From assembly GCA_019745195.1 (NCBI GenBank), contig JAIETL010000039.1, positions 62,001 through 126,000 on the forward strand: a DNA stretch of 64,000 nt, in the 5' to 3' direction. Numbering within the stretch: the stretch's first letter is position 1; every line of letters starts with the position of its first letter. The notes below the pieces were generated by a model. The model was not told the DNA's origin and ran no database searches. It saw nothing but the letters and a program-made list of their open reading frames with translations. Shown one piece after another: positions 20,382 through 29,236 of the stretch. The position numbers and the translations under genes are program-made. The DNA is from Beijerinckiaceae bacterium (GTDB lineage: Bacteria > Pseudomonadota > Alphaproteobacteria > Rhizobiales > Beijerinckiaceae).

Positions 20382-21470
20382 TCAAGCGGTGCGCAAATGG
20401 GGGCGCTCGCCGATCAGGTTGCCGACCGCCGCGCCGATCTGATCGAGCGCCACGACCCTGTCGGCCGCCCCGATCTCGAACGCCGCTTTCGGCATCCCGT
20501 TTACCACACAGGTTTCCCCACTTTGGATTAACGTCTCGGCGCCGGCTTTGCGCATGGCTAACAAACCGTCAGCGCCATCGCGTCCCATTCCCGTCAAAAG
20601 AATGCCGACGGCGTGGCTGCCGAGGCTGCGCGCCACCGAATGGAACATCACGTCGACCGAAGGGCTGTGGCCGCTGACCAGCGGCCCTTCCCTGAGATTG
20701 CAGATGAATTCGCCGCGCCGCTCCTCGATTTCGAGATGGCGCGGCCCGCCCGGCGCGACCACGCCCATGCCGGGCTTCAGCCGGTCGCCATCGGCGGCCT
20801 CCCTGACGTCGAGTCCGGTCGCGGTCGCAAGCCTCGCCGCGAACTTGGCCGTGTAGCCCGCCGGCATGTGCTGCACGACAACGATCGGAATGCGCAGATG
20901 CGCAAGGTCGCGCATCACGACCTGCACGGCTGGCACGCCGCCGGTCGAGGCGCCGATCGCGATCAGCGAGGCGCGTCCGGCGCCTCGCGACGGCTCGCGT
21001 GCCATCACGGGCCGCGCTGGCGCGGCCTCACGTGCGGCGGCGAACATGCGCCGGCTCGACGAGGCGCGCGCCAGCGCCGCGACGAGATGCTTCATGAAGC
21101 CGTCGAGCGTATTCGTCGAGCCGTCGGGTTTTTCGATGAAGTCGATCGCGCCCAGTTCCAGCGCCTGGATGGTGTTGTCCGCGCCTGGCCCGCCAAATGC
21201 GGAAACAATCAGCACCGGCAGCGGATCCTGCTTGAGCACCCGCGCCAGCAGCTTGAGGCCATGCCGGCCGGGCAGTTCGAGGTCGAGCGTCAGGATGTCG
21301 GGCCGCAGCGCCTGGATGGCGTCCCAGCCCTCCTCGGCGCTGCCGGCGACGCCGATGACCTGGAAGCCCGGTGCGCTGTTGATGATCTGCGTCATCAATT
21401 TCTGCATCAGCAGCGAATCGTCGACGACGAGGACTTTCACCGGTGAAGCCGAGGAGGTCAGTGTGCTCAT
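20382..21470 (-). CDS. cheB: protein-glutamate methylesterase/glutamine deamidase CheB
   Basis: A 362-residue enzyme that demethylates MCP glutamates. An N-terminal receiver (VVDDSLLMQKL, LTLDLELPG, SAFGGPGADN, IEKP) is joined by a linker to the esterase domain with the catalytic Ser in IGASTGG, His in VVQHMPAGYT and Asp in TGMGRDGADG. The ATG overlaps the cheD stop (TGATG). Position between cheD and cheY is normal. Confidence 0.96.
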   Translation of the reverse strand: MSTLTSSASPVKVLVVDDSLLMQKLMTQIINSAPGFQVIGVAGSAEEGWDAIQALRPDILTLDLELPGRHGLKLLARVLKQDPLPVLIVSAFGGPGADNTIQALELGAIDFIEKPDGSTNTLDGFMKHLVAALARASSSRRMFAAAREAAPARPVMAREPSRGAGRASLIAIGASTGGVPAVQVVMRDLAHLRIPIVVVQHMPAGYTAKFAARLATATGLDVREAADGDRLKPGMGVVAPGGPRHLEIEERRGEFICNLREGPLVSGHSPSVDVMFHSVARSLGSHAVGILLTGMGRDGADGLLAMRKAGAETLIQSGETCVVNGMPKAAFEIGAADRVVALDQIGAAVGNLIGERPHLRTA

Positions 21471-22069
21471 CACCAGATCTCCACTTCGCAGGCCACGGGC
21501 TGGCTCTTGAGCCGGTTGAGATAGGCGACTTCCTGCTCGTGCTCGGGATCGCGCGCGGTCGACTGGACGTGCTGCACCCAGGCGCGGCCGGTGGAAGGCT
21601 GGTAGTGGATGCGACGCGAGCGCGTGCCGCCGACATCCTTGGAGACGACCGGGATGCCCTCGACCTTGAGGAACTCGCTGACGAAGGCGATGTTGCCGTC
21701 GCCGATGGCGAGCATGGTCGCGCCCGACAGAACCCGCGCGCCGCCAAAGACCTTGGCTTCGAGGTTGCCGCGCCGCGCCCCGCGCTTCAGCAGCCCGTTG
21801 ATCAGCACCTCCATGGCGGTGTCGCCATAGCGTTCCCCGGCATTGGCGTCGGAGCCGCCATTGTTCTTGGGCAAGAGGAAATGATTCAGCCCGCCGACGC
21901 CGGCGGTCGGATCGCGCATGCATACCGAGATGCAGGAGCCCAGCACGGTCGCCACGATCTCGTCCCTGGCCGACGTGATCTCATGCTCGCCCGGCGCGAC
22001 GGTGATGATCGTCGCCTCGAAACGCGGGTCGAAGTAGCGGCGAGAGGACCGGGCGAGGCTCTTGGGATT
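21470..22069 (-). CDS. cheD: chemoreceptor glutamine deamidase CheD (start unclear)
   Basis: CheD deamidates receptor glutamines. The conserved core is intact: ITVAPGEHEI, IVATVLGSCISVCMRDP (Cys and the HFLLP that follows, GGLNHFLLP), and VFGGARVL. The frame begins to look like CheD at about 22048 (SSRRYFDPRF) but has no ATG, GTG or TTG between 22267, deep inside cheR, and that point. The 5' coordinate is therefore an estimate at the cheR domain end. See the finding on this junction. The stop overlaps cheB. Confidence 0.75.
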   Translation of the reverse strand, partial: NPKSLARSSRRYFDPRFEATIITVAPGEHEITSARDEIVATVLGSCISVCMRDPTAGVGGLNHFLLPKNNGGSDANAGERYGDTAMEVLINGLLKRGARRGNLEAKVFGGARVLSGATMLAIGDGNIAFVSEFLKVEGIPVVSKDVGGTRSRRIHYQPSTGRAWVQHVQSTARDPEHEQEVAYLNRLKSQPVACEVEIW

Positions 22070-22929
22070 CTCTCGTAGATGGTGCGGCCGATCAACCTGA
22101 GTTGCGCGTGCGGTTGCGGAAGGGATTCGGAGTGACCGAGATAGAGGAAGCCGCCCGGCGCGAGCAGCTTCACAAATCGGTCGAGGATAGAGGCCTTGGT
22201 CTGCGTGTCGAAATAGATGAAAACGTTGCGGCAGAAGATGACGTCGAACGGCCCGCCCATCGGCCATTTCTCGATCAGGTTGAGCCGCTTGAAGGTGAGG
22301 AGCCGGCGCAGTTCGTCGCTGATGCGGACCTCGCCGCCCCGCGCCGCGCCATCGAGCTTCAGCAGCGGCTTCACATCCGGCGGCAGCCGCTCGAACAGGT
22401 CGGCCGCATAGACGCCCGCATCGGCCCGGTCGAGAATATCGGTGTCGATGTCGGTGGCGAGAATCTTGAGATCGACGTCGTTGCGCGACCCCAGCACGTC
22501 ACGCGCGATCGCGGCGATGCTGTAGGGCTCCTCGCCCGAGGACGACGCCGAGGACCAGATCCGGATGCGACCGCGCCGGGCGCTGCGCTCGGCGATCAGC
22601 TTCGGCAGCACATCCTTGCGCAGATGGTCGAAATGGTGCCGCTCGCGGAAGAACGCCGTGTGGTTGGTGGTGACGGCGTTGATCAGCTCGGGAATCTCGT
22701 CCGCTGCGGCGGGCGATTTCAGATAGGCGCAGTATTCGGCCACCGAGTTCAGGCCCAGCGCCTTGACGCGGCGCGCCAGCCTTCCGCGAGTCATCGCTTC
22801 CTTGTGCTCGCGGATCACGATGCCGGCCTGCTCGTAGACCAGCTTGGCGATGAAGCCCATGTCGTCGCGCGACAACGTCGCCTCAGCGAGGCCGGGCTGG
22901 GAGGCAGGCATGAGGTTGGATCTGGACAT
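21886..22929 (-). CDS. cheR: chemotaxis protein methyltransferase CheR (runs out of frame into cheD)
   Basis: CheR methylates MCP glutamates with S-adenosylmethionine. The N-terminal helical domain (about residues 20-75) is followed by the SAM domain: INAVTTNHTAFFRE, RIWSSASSSGEEPYS, LATDIDTDILDRA, DVIFCRNVFIYFD and GGFLYLGHSES. The recognisable protein ends near RTIYERIP at residue 289 (about 22062). The open frame then continues about 58 codons through cheD in the wrong frame, giving an Arg/Ser-rich tail with no counterpart in the family. A small deletion or frameshift at the junction is suspected. Confidence 0.88.
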   Translation of the reverse strand: MSRSNLMPASQPGLAEATLSRDDMGFIAKLVYEQAGIVIREHKEAMTRGRLARRVKALGLNSVAEYCAYLKSPAAADEIPELINAVTTNHTAFFRERHHFDHLRKDVLPKLIAERSARRGRIRIWSSASSSGEEPYSIAAIARDVLGSRNDVDLKILATDIDTDILDRADAGVYAADLFERLPPDVKPLLKLDGAARGGEVRISDELRRLLTFKRLNLIEKWPMGGPFDVIFCRNVFIYFDTQTKASILDRFVKLLAPGGFLYLGHSESLPQPHAQLRLIGRTIYERIPRASPGPLAATSTRVSRRRSSPSRRASMRSRRPGTRSWRPCWAPASRYACAIRPPASAG

Positions 22930-22934
22930 CGCGA

Positions 22935-24914
22935 TCAGAACTCCGCCCAGTCATCGGCGCGACCGCCGCCAGCAGCGCGGCGACGCAGGCTGGGCCGGCT
23001 TGCTGCCAGCTCGTTGTGAAGGGGTTGCGGCCGGCGCGGCGCAGGGGCGGCGGCACGGGTCTTGTCGCTGAGAACGGTCTCGGCGAGGCGCTGCAGCCGG
23101 GCTGGCTCCATCATCGTCAGGCTCGGGCCGGCCGCTTCAGTGCGGAAGAAGGCGACGAGGGAGCGCAGGCGCGAAATCTCGTCCGTCAGTTCGGTGGCCG
23201 ATGTCGCGCTCTGTTCGGCCAGCGCCGAGTTCGCTTGAGTCGTCTCATCCATATGGGCGACGGTCTGGCTCATCTCCTCGATGCCATGCGCCTGCTCGGC
23301 GGTCGCCGACGAGATCTCGGCGACGGTGGCGGAGACCTTGCCGGCCGCAGCCACGATCCGCTCCAGCGCGGCCCCGGTCGAGCGCACGAAACGGACGCCT
23401 TCGCCGACCTGTTCGTTCGAGGTGACGATCAGCCCCTTGATGTCCTTGGCCGCCTGGCCGGAGCGCTGCGCCAGCGAGCGCACCTCGGAGGCGACGACGG
23501 CGAAGCCCTTGCCGGCGTCGCCGGCGCGGGCGGCTTCCACCGCCGCGTTCAGCGCCAGCAGATTGGTCTGGAAGGCGATCTCGTCGATGACGCCGACGAT
23601 CTCGGAAATCCGGCCGGACGAGGTCTCGATCCGCTCGATCGCGCCGACCGCCTGGACCACGACCGCCTGACCTTCGGTCGCAACGCCCATCGCCTCGCCG
23701 GCGAGTTCGGTCGCCTCGCGCGATCGGGCGGCGCTGTGCTTGACCGAGGATGCGAGCTGTTCGGTCGTGGCGGCGGTCTCTTCGAGATTGGTCGCGGTTT
23801 CCTCGGTGCGCGCGGCGAGGTCGCCCGCGCCCTGGCTGATCTCGCCGGCGGCGCGCGCGACATTGCCGGCGCTCGACTGGATCGTCGCGACGGTCTCGGC
23901 CAGATGGCTTAGCGTGGCGTTGAGGTTTTGTTTCAGTTCGGCGAAGAGCCCGCGATACTCGCCCTGCATGCGCCGGGTCAGGTCGCCTTCGCTGAGCCCG
24001 CCGAGCGCGCCGGCGAATTCGCCGAGCGCCTGCTCGACCAGCCCGTTGATGCGGTTCATGCCGTCGGCGATCCGGGCCAGAGCCTCGGGCTTCCCGGCAA
24101 GCGGCACGCGAGCCGAGAAATCGCCCTCGACCGCCGCACTCACAAGCGCGGCGACTTCGGCGGCGGCGGCGAGCTCGTCGGTCAGTTCGAGCCATTCGAC
24201 CGCCATGCCGAGCCGCTCGCCGGCCGGGCCCGTGACCGGGCACAGCGAAAGCGAGACCGTACGGCGGCCAAGCGCGAAACGGACGGAACGCGCCCCGCCG
24301 CCGGCGGCGGCAGGTTCGCGCTGGACGGTGTCGATCACCTTGCCCAGCATGTCCTTGGCAGAGCAGCCCGGAAAGGCGAGGCGGAAATCCTCCTGCGCGT
24401 CGGTGAAGAACTTCAGCAGCGACTTGTTGACGTAAACGACGCGGTTTTCCGCATCGCAGACCATGACATTGGTGCGGCAATCGTCGAGCGCGGCGCGGAT
24501 CCGGGCGGCCTCTACCCCCGTTTCATGAACGCTCTTGAGGGCGCGCGCGAGATCACCGATCTCGTCGCCGCGCGTCAGACCCGGAATGTCGCAATGCTCG
24601 CCCTGGGCCAGACGCCCGACCGCATCGCGCATCGCGCCGACGGGCTTGTGGATCGAGCGCGCCGCGAACCAGCCGATCGCAGCGATGGCGCAAAGCGCCC
24701 CGCCGCCGACCGTCAGCATCTGCGGCAGTGCGGAGCCGAGCAACGCGTCGGCCTCTGCGGCATTGAGCTTGCCTTGCGCCACGAGCCCGCCGAGCCGGCT
24801 GGAGGCAACCGTATAGGCGACCGCAGCCACGGTCCCGCCCGCCGCCAGAGCCGCGCCCGTGAACATGAGCGGCAGCCTGACCGACAATCTGGCGAATGGA
24901 CCCTGGCTGCGCAT
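22935..24914 (-). CDS. methyl-accepting chemotaxis protein with PAS domain
   Basis: A 659-residue receptor. Two hydrophobic segments lie at about residues 15-37 and 62-85 with little periplasmic loop, then a HAMP ([13 protein letters not shown]), a PAS-like region ([25 protein letters not shown]), a second HAMP-like stretch and the signalling tip [37 protein letters not shown]. The short external loop suggests sensing at the membrane or in the cytoplasm. The C-terminus ends DDWAEF, resembling the tethering pentapeptide that binds CheR/CheB, and both enzymes are encoded just downstream. Confidence 0.94.
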   Translation of the reverse strand: MRSQGPFARLSVRLPLMFTGAALAAGGTVAAVAYTVASSRLGGLVAQGKLNAAEADALLGSALPQMLTVGGGALCAIAAIGWFAARSIHKPVGAMRDAVGRLAQGEHCDIPGLTRGDEIGDLARALKSVHETGVEAARIRAALDDCRTNVMVCDAENRVVYVNKSLLKFFTDAQEDFRLAFPGCSAKDMLGKVIDTVQREPAAAGGGARSVRFALGRRTVSLSLCPVTGPAGERLGMAVEWLELTDELAAAAEVAALVSAAVEGDFSARVPLAGKPEALARIADGMNRINGLVEQALGEFAGALGGLSEGDLTRRMQGEYRGLFAELKQNLNATLSHLAETVATIQSSAGNVARAAGEISQGAGDLAARTEETATNLEETAATTEQLASSVKHSAARSREATELAGEAMGVATEGQAVVVQAVGAIERIETSSGRISEIVGVIDEIAFQTNLLALNAAVEAARAGDAGKGFAVVASEVRSLAQRSGQAAKDIKGLIVTSNEQVGEGVRFVRSTGAALERIVAAAGKVSATVAEISSATAEQAHGIEEMSQTVAHMDETTQANSALAEQSATSATELTDEISRLRSLVAFFRTEAAGPSLTMMEPARLQRLAETVLSDKTRAAAPAPRRPQPLHNELAASRPSLRRRAAGGGRADDWAEF

Positions 24915-24987
24915 GTCGTTGGCGTTTCTTTCTTCGCGCGAAATGATCCTGACGCGGGCCGAGGGGCAGCGTTTCCCCGCGGCAGCC

Positions 24988-25506
24988 TCAGTTCGCCCGT
25001 GCCGTCTTGGCCATGGTCGCCGGATCGACGCCGCCGTCGCGGATCACCGCGCCGAGGTCGAGCAGGGCGACGATGTCGGTGTCGAGCAGGACGAGGCCCT
25101 CGATCAGCCCATGCTCGTCGCGCTCCAGATCGGGGGCCGGACGAACGGCGCTGACCGGCACATCGACGATGTCCGACACCGAATCGACCAGCAGGCCGGC
25201 GACCTTGTCCTCGATGTCGACGACGACGATGACATGGGTCGCGGTCGCCTCGGTCTGGCCGAGCCCGATCGAGGTGCGCAGGTCGTAGACGGCCAGGATG
25301 ACGCCGCGCAGGTTGAGCACGCCGCGCACATGCGGGGCGGCATGGGGCAGCGGGGTCGTCGTCTGCCAGCCCTTGATCTCGCGGACCATGCCGACATCGA
25401 TGCCGAAGGTGCGGTCGCCGACCTTGAAGGTCACGATGCGGCGGACCGTGGATTCCGGCTGGGCCGAGGAGAAGTGCTTTTCGCCGAGTTGAAGGGTCAT
25501 GGTCAT
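24988..25506 (-). CDS. cheW: chemotaxis coupling protein CheW
   Basis: A 172-residue SH3-like coupling protein joining receptors to Che[45 protein letters not shown] and [13 protein letters not shown] are the family signatures. The first ATG (25506) overlaps the cheA stop (ATGA); a second ATG two codons later is also possible. Confidence 0.95.
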   Translation of the reverse strand: MTMTLQLGEKHFSSAQPESTVRRIVTFKVGDRTFGIDVGMVREIKGWQTTTPLPHAAPHVRGVLNLRGVILAVYDLRTSIGLGQTEATATHVIVVVDIEDKVAGLLVDSVSDIVDVPVSAVRPAPDLERDEHGLIEGLVLLDTDIVALLDLGAVIRDGGVDPATMAKTARAN

Positions 25507-27860
25507 CCAGCCATTTTCAGTGCGGGAACGGGGGAACGGCCGCTGGACGCGGCGAGGCGGAGCATGGAGTCGACGTCGAGGATCAGCGCGACGAGGCCGT
25601 CGCCGAGGATGGTCGCGGCAGACGCGCCGTTGACCGTGCCGTAATTGCCTTCGAGGCTCTTCACCACGACCTGCTGCTGGCCGACGATCTCGTCGACAGC
25701 GATGCCGACATTGTCGCCGCGCTCGGTCTCGGCAATGATGATGATGTTCTCGTTGCGCGTGCCGGTTGAGCCCATCACCGCGCCGAGCCGGTGCAGCGGC
25801 GTGACCTCGCCGCGCCAGCGCAGAACCTCCTGGCCGAAGGTCAGATGCTCGATCGGCGTCGAGGCCAGATGCTGCGTCTCGATCACCGATGCGATCGGGA
25901 TGACGTAGCGGTCGTCGCCGCAGCGGATGACCATGCCTTCCAGCACCGCCAGCGTCAGCGGCAGGGCGAGCGTGAACTTGCAGCCCCGGCCCGGTTCGGA
26001 ATCGACCGAGATGCGGCCGCCGAGCGATTCGACGTTGCGGCGGACCACGTCCATGCCGACGCCGCGGCCGGACACGTCGCTGATGACTTCCGCCGTCGAG
26101 AGGCCGGCGGCGAAGATGAGCTGGTCGATCTCCTCGGGCGCGAGCTTCTCGTCCTGGCCGACGAGGCCGCGCGAGCGCGCCTTGGCGAGCAGCCTGTCGC
26201 GGCCGATGCCGCGCCCGTCATCGGTGACCGAGATCACGATGCGACCAGCGCGATGCTCGGCGACGAGCTTGATCACGCCCTCGGGCGGCTTGCCGGCGGC
26301 GATGCGCTCGTCGGGCGTCTCCAGCCCGTGATCCATCGAGTTACGGATCATGTGGGTCAGCGGATCGGCCAGTTCCTCGATGATCGTCTTGTCGACCTCG
26401 GTGTTCTCGCCCTCGAGCACGAGGCGCACCTCCTTGCCGAGCGTCTGGGCGAGTTCGCGCACGAGGCGCGGCATGCGCTGGAACACGGCCTTCACCGGCT
26501 GCGCGCGCACCGCCATGACATGGTCCTGCAGTTCGCGCGTCTGGCGCGACAGGGTCAGGATGCCCTCGGCTGTCTTGGCGTAGATGTCGTAGGGCAGCGA
26601 GCGGACGCATTCGACCAGCATCGACTGGGTGATGACGATCTCGCCGACGAGGTTCATCAGCTTGTCGATGCGGTCGAGATCGACGCGCACGCTGACCGCC
26701 TGGCGCTGGCGCGCGGCGGCCGCATCGTTCGCAGGTGCGCGGGCCGGCATGCGCGCCGCGGGGGCTGCTTCGACAGGGGCGGCCGCCACAGGGACGGGAG
26801 CGGGCGCGACCGCGACAGGTTTCGGCGCGATGTCGGGCTGGGGCGCCGCGTCCGTCGCCGGGCCGAGGCGGGCCGGAATCGCCGACAGGTCGGCGGCGAC
26901 ATTGGCCGAGACCTCCGGCGACGCGGCCGTAGCTGCCGGCGGCGCGACGGCCGGAGCAGGCGCATCGTCGTTGGCGGCATTGGCCGCGACCGTCTCGATC
27001 TCGAATTCCTCGGCCGCGAGCGTGAAGTCGAAGCGGCTGTAGATCTCCTCGACCGACAATTCGGTGCGCAGCATCACGGTGAAGCGCATGTAGCAGTCGC
27101 TGACGTCGAGCGTTTCCAGCGACGGCACCTGGCTGAGATCGCAGGTCACCGACACGATATCGTCGACCGGGAGAGAGCCGAGCACGACGCGCGGCTCGAT
27201 CACGCGGCGAAACAGGTCGCTTTCGGGCCGGATCTTCAGACAGATGTCATGGCCTGCCTTGGCAGGCGCGGCAGCGACCGGGGCGGCCTTGGGCGCGGCC
27301 GGCTCGTCGTCCCAGCCGGCATCGGCCTTCTCGGCCGGCGCGGCGGTCTTGGCCTCGACCATGGCGAGAAGATTGCCGAGCGCGGCGATGCCGGGAGGGG
27401 CGTCACTGGCGGCAGCCGCCGGGGCCGGCGCCGCAGGAGGGGCAGGCGCGGCGGCCGGGACAGGCGCCGCCGCAGGCTTGGGCGCCTGGCCGACTTGCTC
27501 GAGCGCGGCCAGCAGATCGGGACGCGGCCGGGCCGGCTCGTCGTTGCGCGCGGCCGAGACCAGATCGGCGACCGCGTCCGAGCAGCGCAGGAACAGGGCG
27601 AAGGGCGCATCTTCGAGAGCGACGCGACCGGAGCGGAGATGGTCGAGCGAGGCCTCGAACACATGCGCGAAGGAGACCAGTTCCGTGCAGCCGAATGCGC
27701 CCGCGCCGCCCTTGATCGAGTGGATCGCCCGGAAGGCGGCGTTGACGTCCTCGGAGTCGGTCGAGCCTTCGTCGAGCGCCTGGAGCTTGAGTTCCAGCGC
27801 GCCGAGGAGTTCCTCGCACTCCTGGAAGAAGGTCTGTTTGAGTTCCGCCAACGGATCCAT
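25503..27860 (-). CDS. cheA: chemotaxis histidine kinase CheA
   Basis: A 785-residue kinase. The P1 phosphotransfer domain has His47 in AIHSIKGGAGAF. An Ala/Pro-rich stretch of about 100 residues leads to a second small domain (about 205-290, P2-like), another Pro/Ala linker, then P3 dimerisation, the P4 ATPase (LTHMIRNSMDHGLE, DDGRGIGRD, GRGVGMDVVRRN) and the CheW-like P5 domain at the end. Long linkers explain the above-average length. The operon position between cheY and cheW is standard. Confidence 0.97.
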   Translation of the reverse strand: MDPLAELKQTFFQECEELLGALELKLQALDEGSTDSEDVNAAFRAIHSIKGGAGAFGCTELVSFAHVFEASLDHLRSGRVALEDAPFALFLRCSDAVADLVSAARNDEPARPRPDLLAALEQVGQAPKPAAAPVPAAAPAPPAAPAPAAAASDAPPGIAALGNLLAMVEAKTAAPAEKADAGWDDEPAAPKAAPVAAAPAKAGHDICLKIRPESDLFRRVIEPRVVLGSLPVDDIVSVTCDLSQVPSLETLDVSDCYMRFTVMLRTELSVEEIYSRFDFTLAAEEFEIETVAANAANDDAPAPAVAPPAATAASPEVSANVAADLSAIPARLGPATDAAPQPDIAPKPVAVAPAPVPVAAAPVEAAPAARMPARAPANDAAAARQRQAVSVRVDLDRIDKLMNLVGEIVITQSMLVECVRSLPYDIYAKTAEGILTLSRQTRELQDHVMAVRAQPVKAVFQRMPRLVRELAQTLGKEVRLVLEGENTEVDKTIIEELADPLTHMIRNSMDHGLETPDERIAAGKPPEGVIKLVAEHRAGRIVISVTDDGRGIGRDRLLAKARSRGLVGQDEKLAPEEIDQLIFAAGLSTAEVISDVSGRGVGMDVVRRNVESLGGRISVDSEPGRGCKFTLALPLTLAVLEGMVIRCGDDRYVIPIASVIETQHLASTPIEHLTFGQEVLRWRGEVTPLHRLGAVMGSTGTRNENIIIIAETERGDNVGIAVDEIVGQQQVVVKSLEGNYGTVNGASAATILGDGLVALILDVDSMLRLAASSGRSPVPALKMAG

Positions 27861-27869
27861 GGGGCCGCC

Positions 27870-28229
27870 TCAGTTCTGGTAGCGGGCGACGAGGCCGAGC
27901 AGCGTGTTGGGCTCGAAGGGCTTGACCATCCAGGCGCTGGCGCCGGCGCGGCGGCCCTCGGCCTTGATCTCGGCGCCGTTCTCCGTGGTCAGCACGATGA
28001 TCGGCGTGTTCTGGCCGGCGGGCCTGGCGCGGCAGGCGCGGGTGAACTGGATACCGTCCATGATCGGCATGTTCAGGTCGGTGATGACGACGTCGGGCTT
28101 GAACGCGTCGAACTGGGCCAACCCCTCCTCGCCATTCTCGGCAGACGCGACCTCGTGCCCGGCGTTCTTCAACGTCAGGCACAGCAGGCTGAGCAGGGTC
28201 TTGGTGTCGTCGATGGCCAGGATTTTCAT
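27870..28229 (-). CDS. response regulator CheY-like
   Basis: A 119-residue receiver: LAIDDTKTLL, Asp51 in VVITDLNMPIMDG, VLTTENGAE and MVKPFEP. It lies between the STAS gene and cheA. Two CheY proteins in the operon suggest one acts on the motor and the other as a phosphate sink, but which is which cannot be told. The ATG at 28229 follows GGAGTGATAC. Confidence 0.93.
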   Translation of the reverse strand: MKILAIDDTKTLLSLLCLTLKNAGHEVASAENGEEGLAQFDAFKPDVVITDLNMPIMDGIQFTRACRARPAGQNTPIIVLTTENGAEIKAEGRRAGASAWMVKPFEPNTLLGLVARYQN

Positions 28230-28234
28230 CCGTA

Positions 28235-28531
28235 TCACTCCAGAACGAGAGCGCTTTGAGCGGGATCGAACCCGATCGCCTGCAGGGATTGGCGGCATTC
28301 CGCCGAGGCCGCCTTGAGCGACACGCTGAGGCCCTTGGCCTTGGCGCTGGCGGCGGCGGAATGGAGGAGCTGGATCCAGAGGCTGGGCAACGGCCCCGCC
28401 TCGGCGCATTCGACGCTGATGCTTTCCTTCTGCTCCAGCGCGACGAGCAACTGGTTGCGGAAGGCAGCGGCCTCGGAGCGGCCCAGGAAAGGCGGTAGGG
28501 AAACGGTGATGACCACGGCGGCGCGACCCAT
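28235..28531 (-). CDS. STAS-domain protein
   Basis: A 98-residue STAS-like protein: VITVSLPPFLGRSEAAAFRNQLLVALEQKESISVECAEA, then LWIQLLHSAAASAKAKGLSVSL. Such small proteins often precede cheY-cheA in alphaproteobacterial chemotaxis operons. Its partner is unknown. Five bases separate it from the following cheY-like gene. Confidence 0.82.
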   Translation of the reverse strand: MGRAAVVITVSLPPFLGRSEAAAFRNQLLVALEQKESISVECAEAGPLPSLWIQLLHSAAASAKAKGLSVSLKAASAECRQSLQAIGFDPAQSALVLE

Positions 28532-28674
28532 GAATGCTTCGCAGAGGATCGCGCCAGAATGGTAAAAATTTCGCTAATCCGGCAGCGCCTCGTCAACCTT
28601 TTGGGCGGTCTTGCAGCGGAATTGCGTCGATCGACCCTCGCATTTGTCCGCTGTCGCACGGCCGGGCAGGCAAC

Positions 28675-29142
28675 TCAGAACATGCTGTTGCTGATCGCGC
28701 GCGGAACCAGCGAAATGCTGCCGCCGACATCCTTGTATTTGCGCGGTACGTTGATCACGCCCGACAGATGGATCCAGAGGTTGTTCGGCGAGATCGGCTT
28801 GGTGATGATCTCGTGGGCGCCGAGCTTGGCGGCGTGGACGACCGAGCGCCGGTCGGGCCGCTCCATCATCACCAGCACCGGCGCCTTGGCGAAGGGCGAG
28901 GTCTTGAAGGAGCGCATCGAGGCGAGGCACTTCATGCTGCCGGAATCCGGCAGGTCCCAGTCGAGCATGACGATGTTCGGCTGCTTCTGGATGAACATGG
29001 TCGCGGCCGAGGCCAGGTCCGACGCCTCGAAGATGCGATGGAGCTGCGCCTGGTACAGCATCGTGCGGATGATCCGCCGGTAGTGCGGGCTGGGATCGAT
29101 CAGCAGCACCGAGAGGTTGGGGAAGGATGGCGCGATATGCAT
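28675..29142 (-). CDS. receiver-domain response regulator
   Basis: A 155-residue receiver with a short C-terminal extension. VLLIDPSPHYRRIIRTML replaces the usual double acidic pair by Asp-Pro, so magnesium binding may be altered; the phospho-acceptor Asp is in IVMLDWDLPDSG and the Lys in IITKPISPN. It sits between an MCP and the STAS/CheY/CheA genes in the operon direction. Role unknown within chemotaxis. Confidence 0.88.
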   Translation of the reverse strand: MHIAPSFPNLSVLLIDPSPHYRRIIRTMLYQAQLHRIFEASDLASAATMFIQKQPNIVMLDWDLPDSGSMKCLASMRSFKTSPFAKAPVLVMMERPDRRSVVHAAKLGAHEIITKPISPNNLWIHLSGVINVPRKYKDVGGSISLVPRAISNSMF

Positions 29143-29236
29143 GACGCTTGACCGACCAGCTCACTCAACACGACGAAACACAACGACAGGCGAAGCGCAG
29201 GTTGGACGGAGCGACAGGGCTCCGCGCCGCCTGCGC

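Noticed and set aside
24988..28259. Open frame of over 800 codons opposite cheA
   Set aside because: Translation is Arg/Asp/Gly-rich without motifs, while the minus strand encodes a clear CheA.
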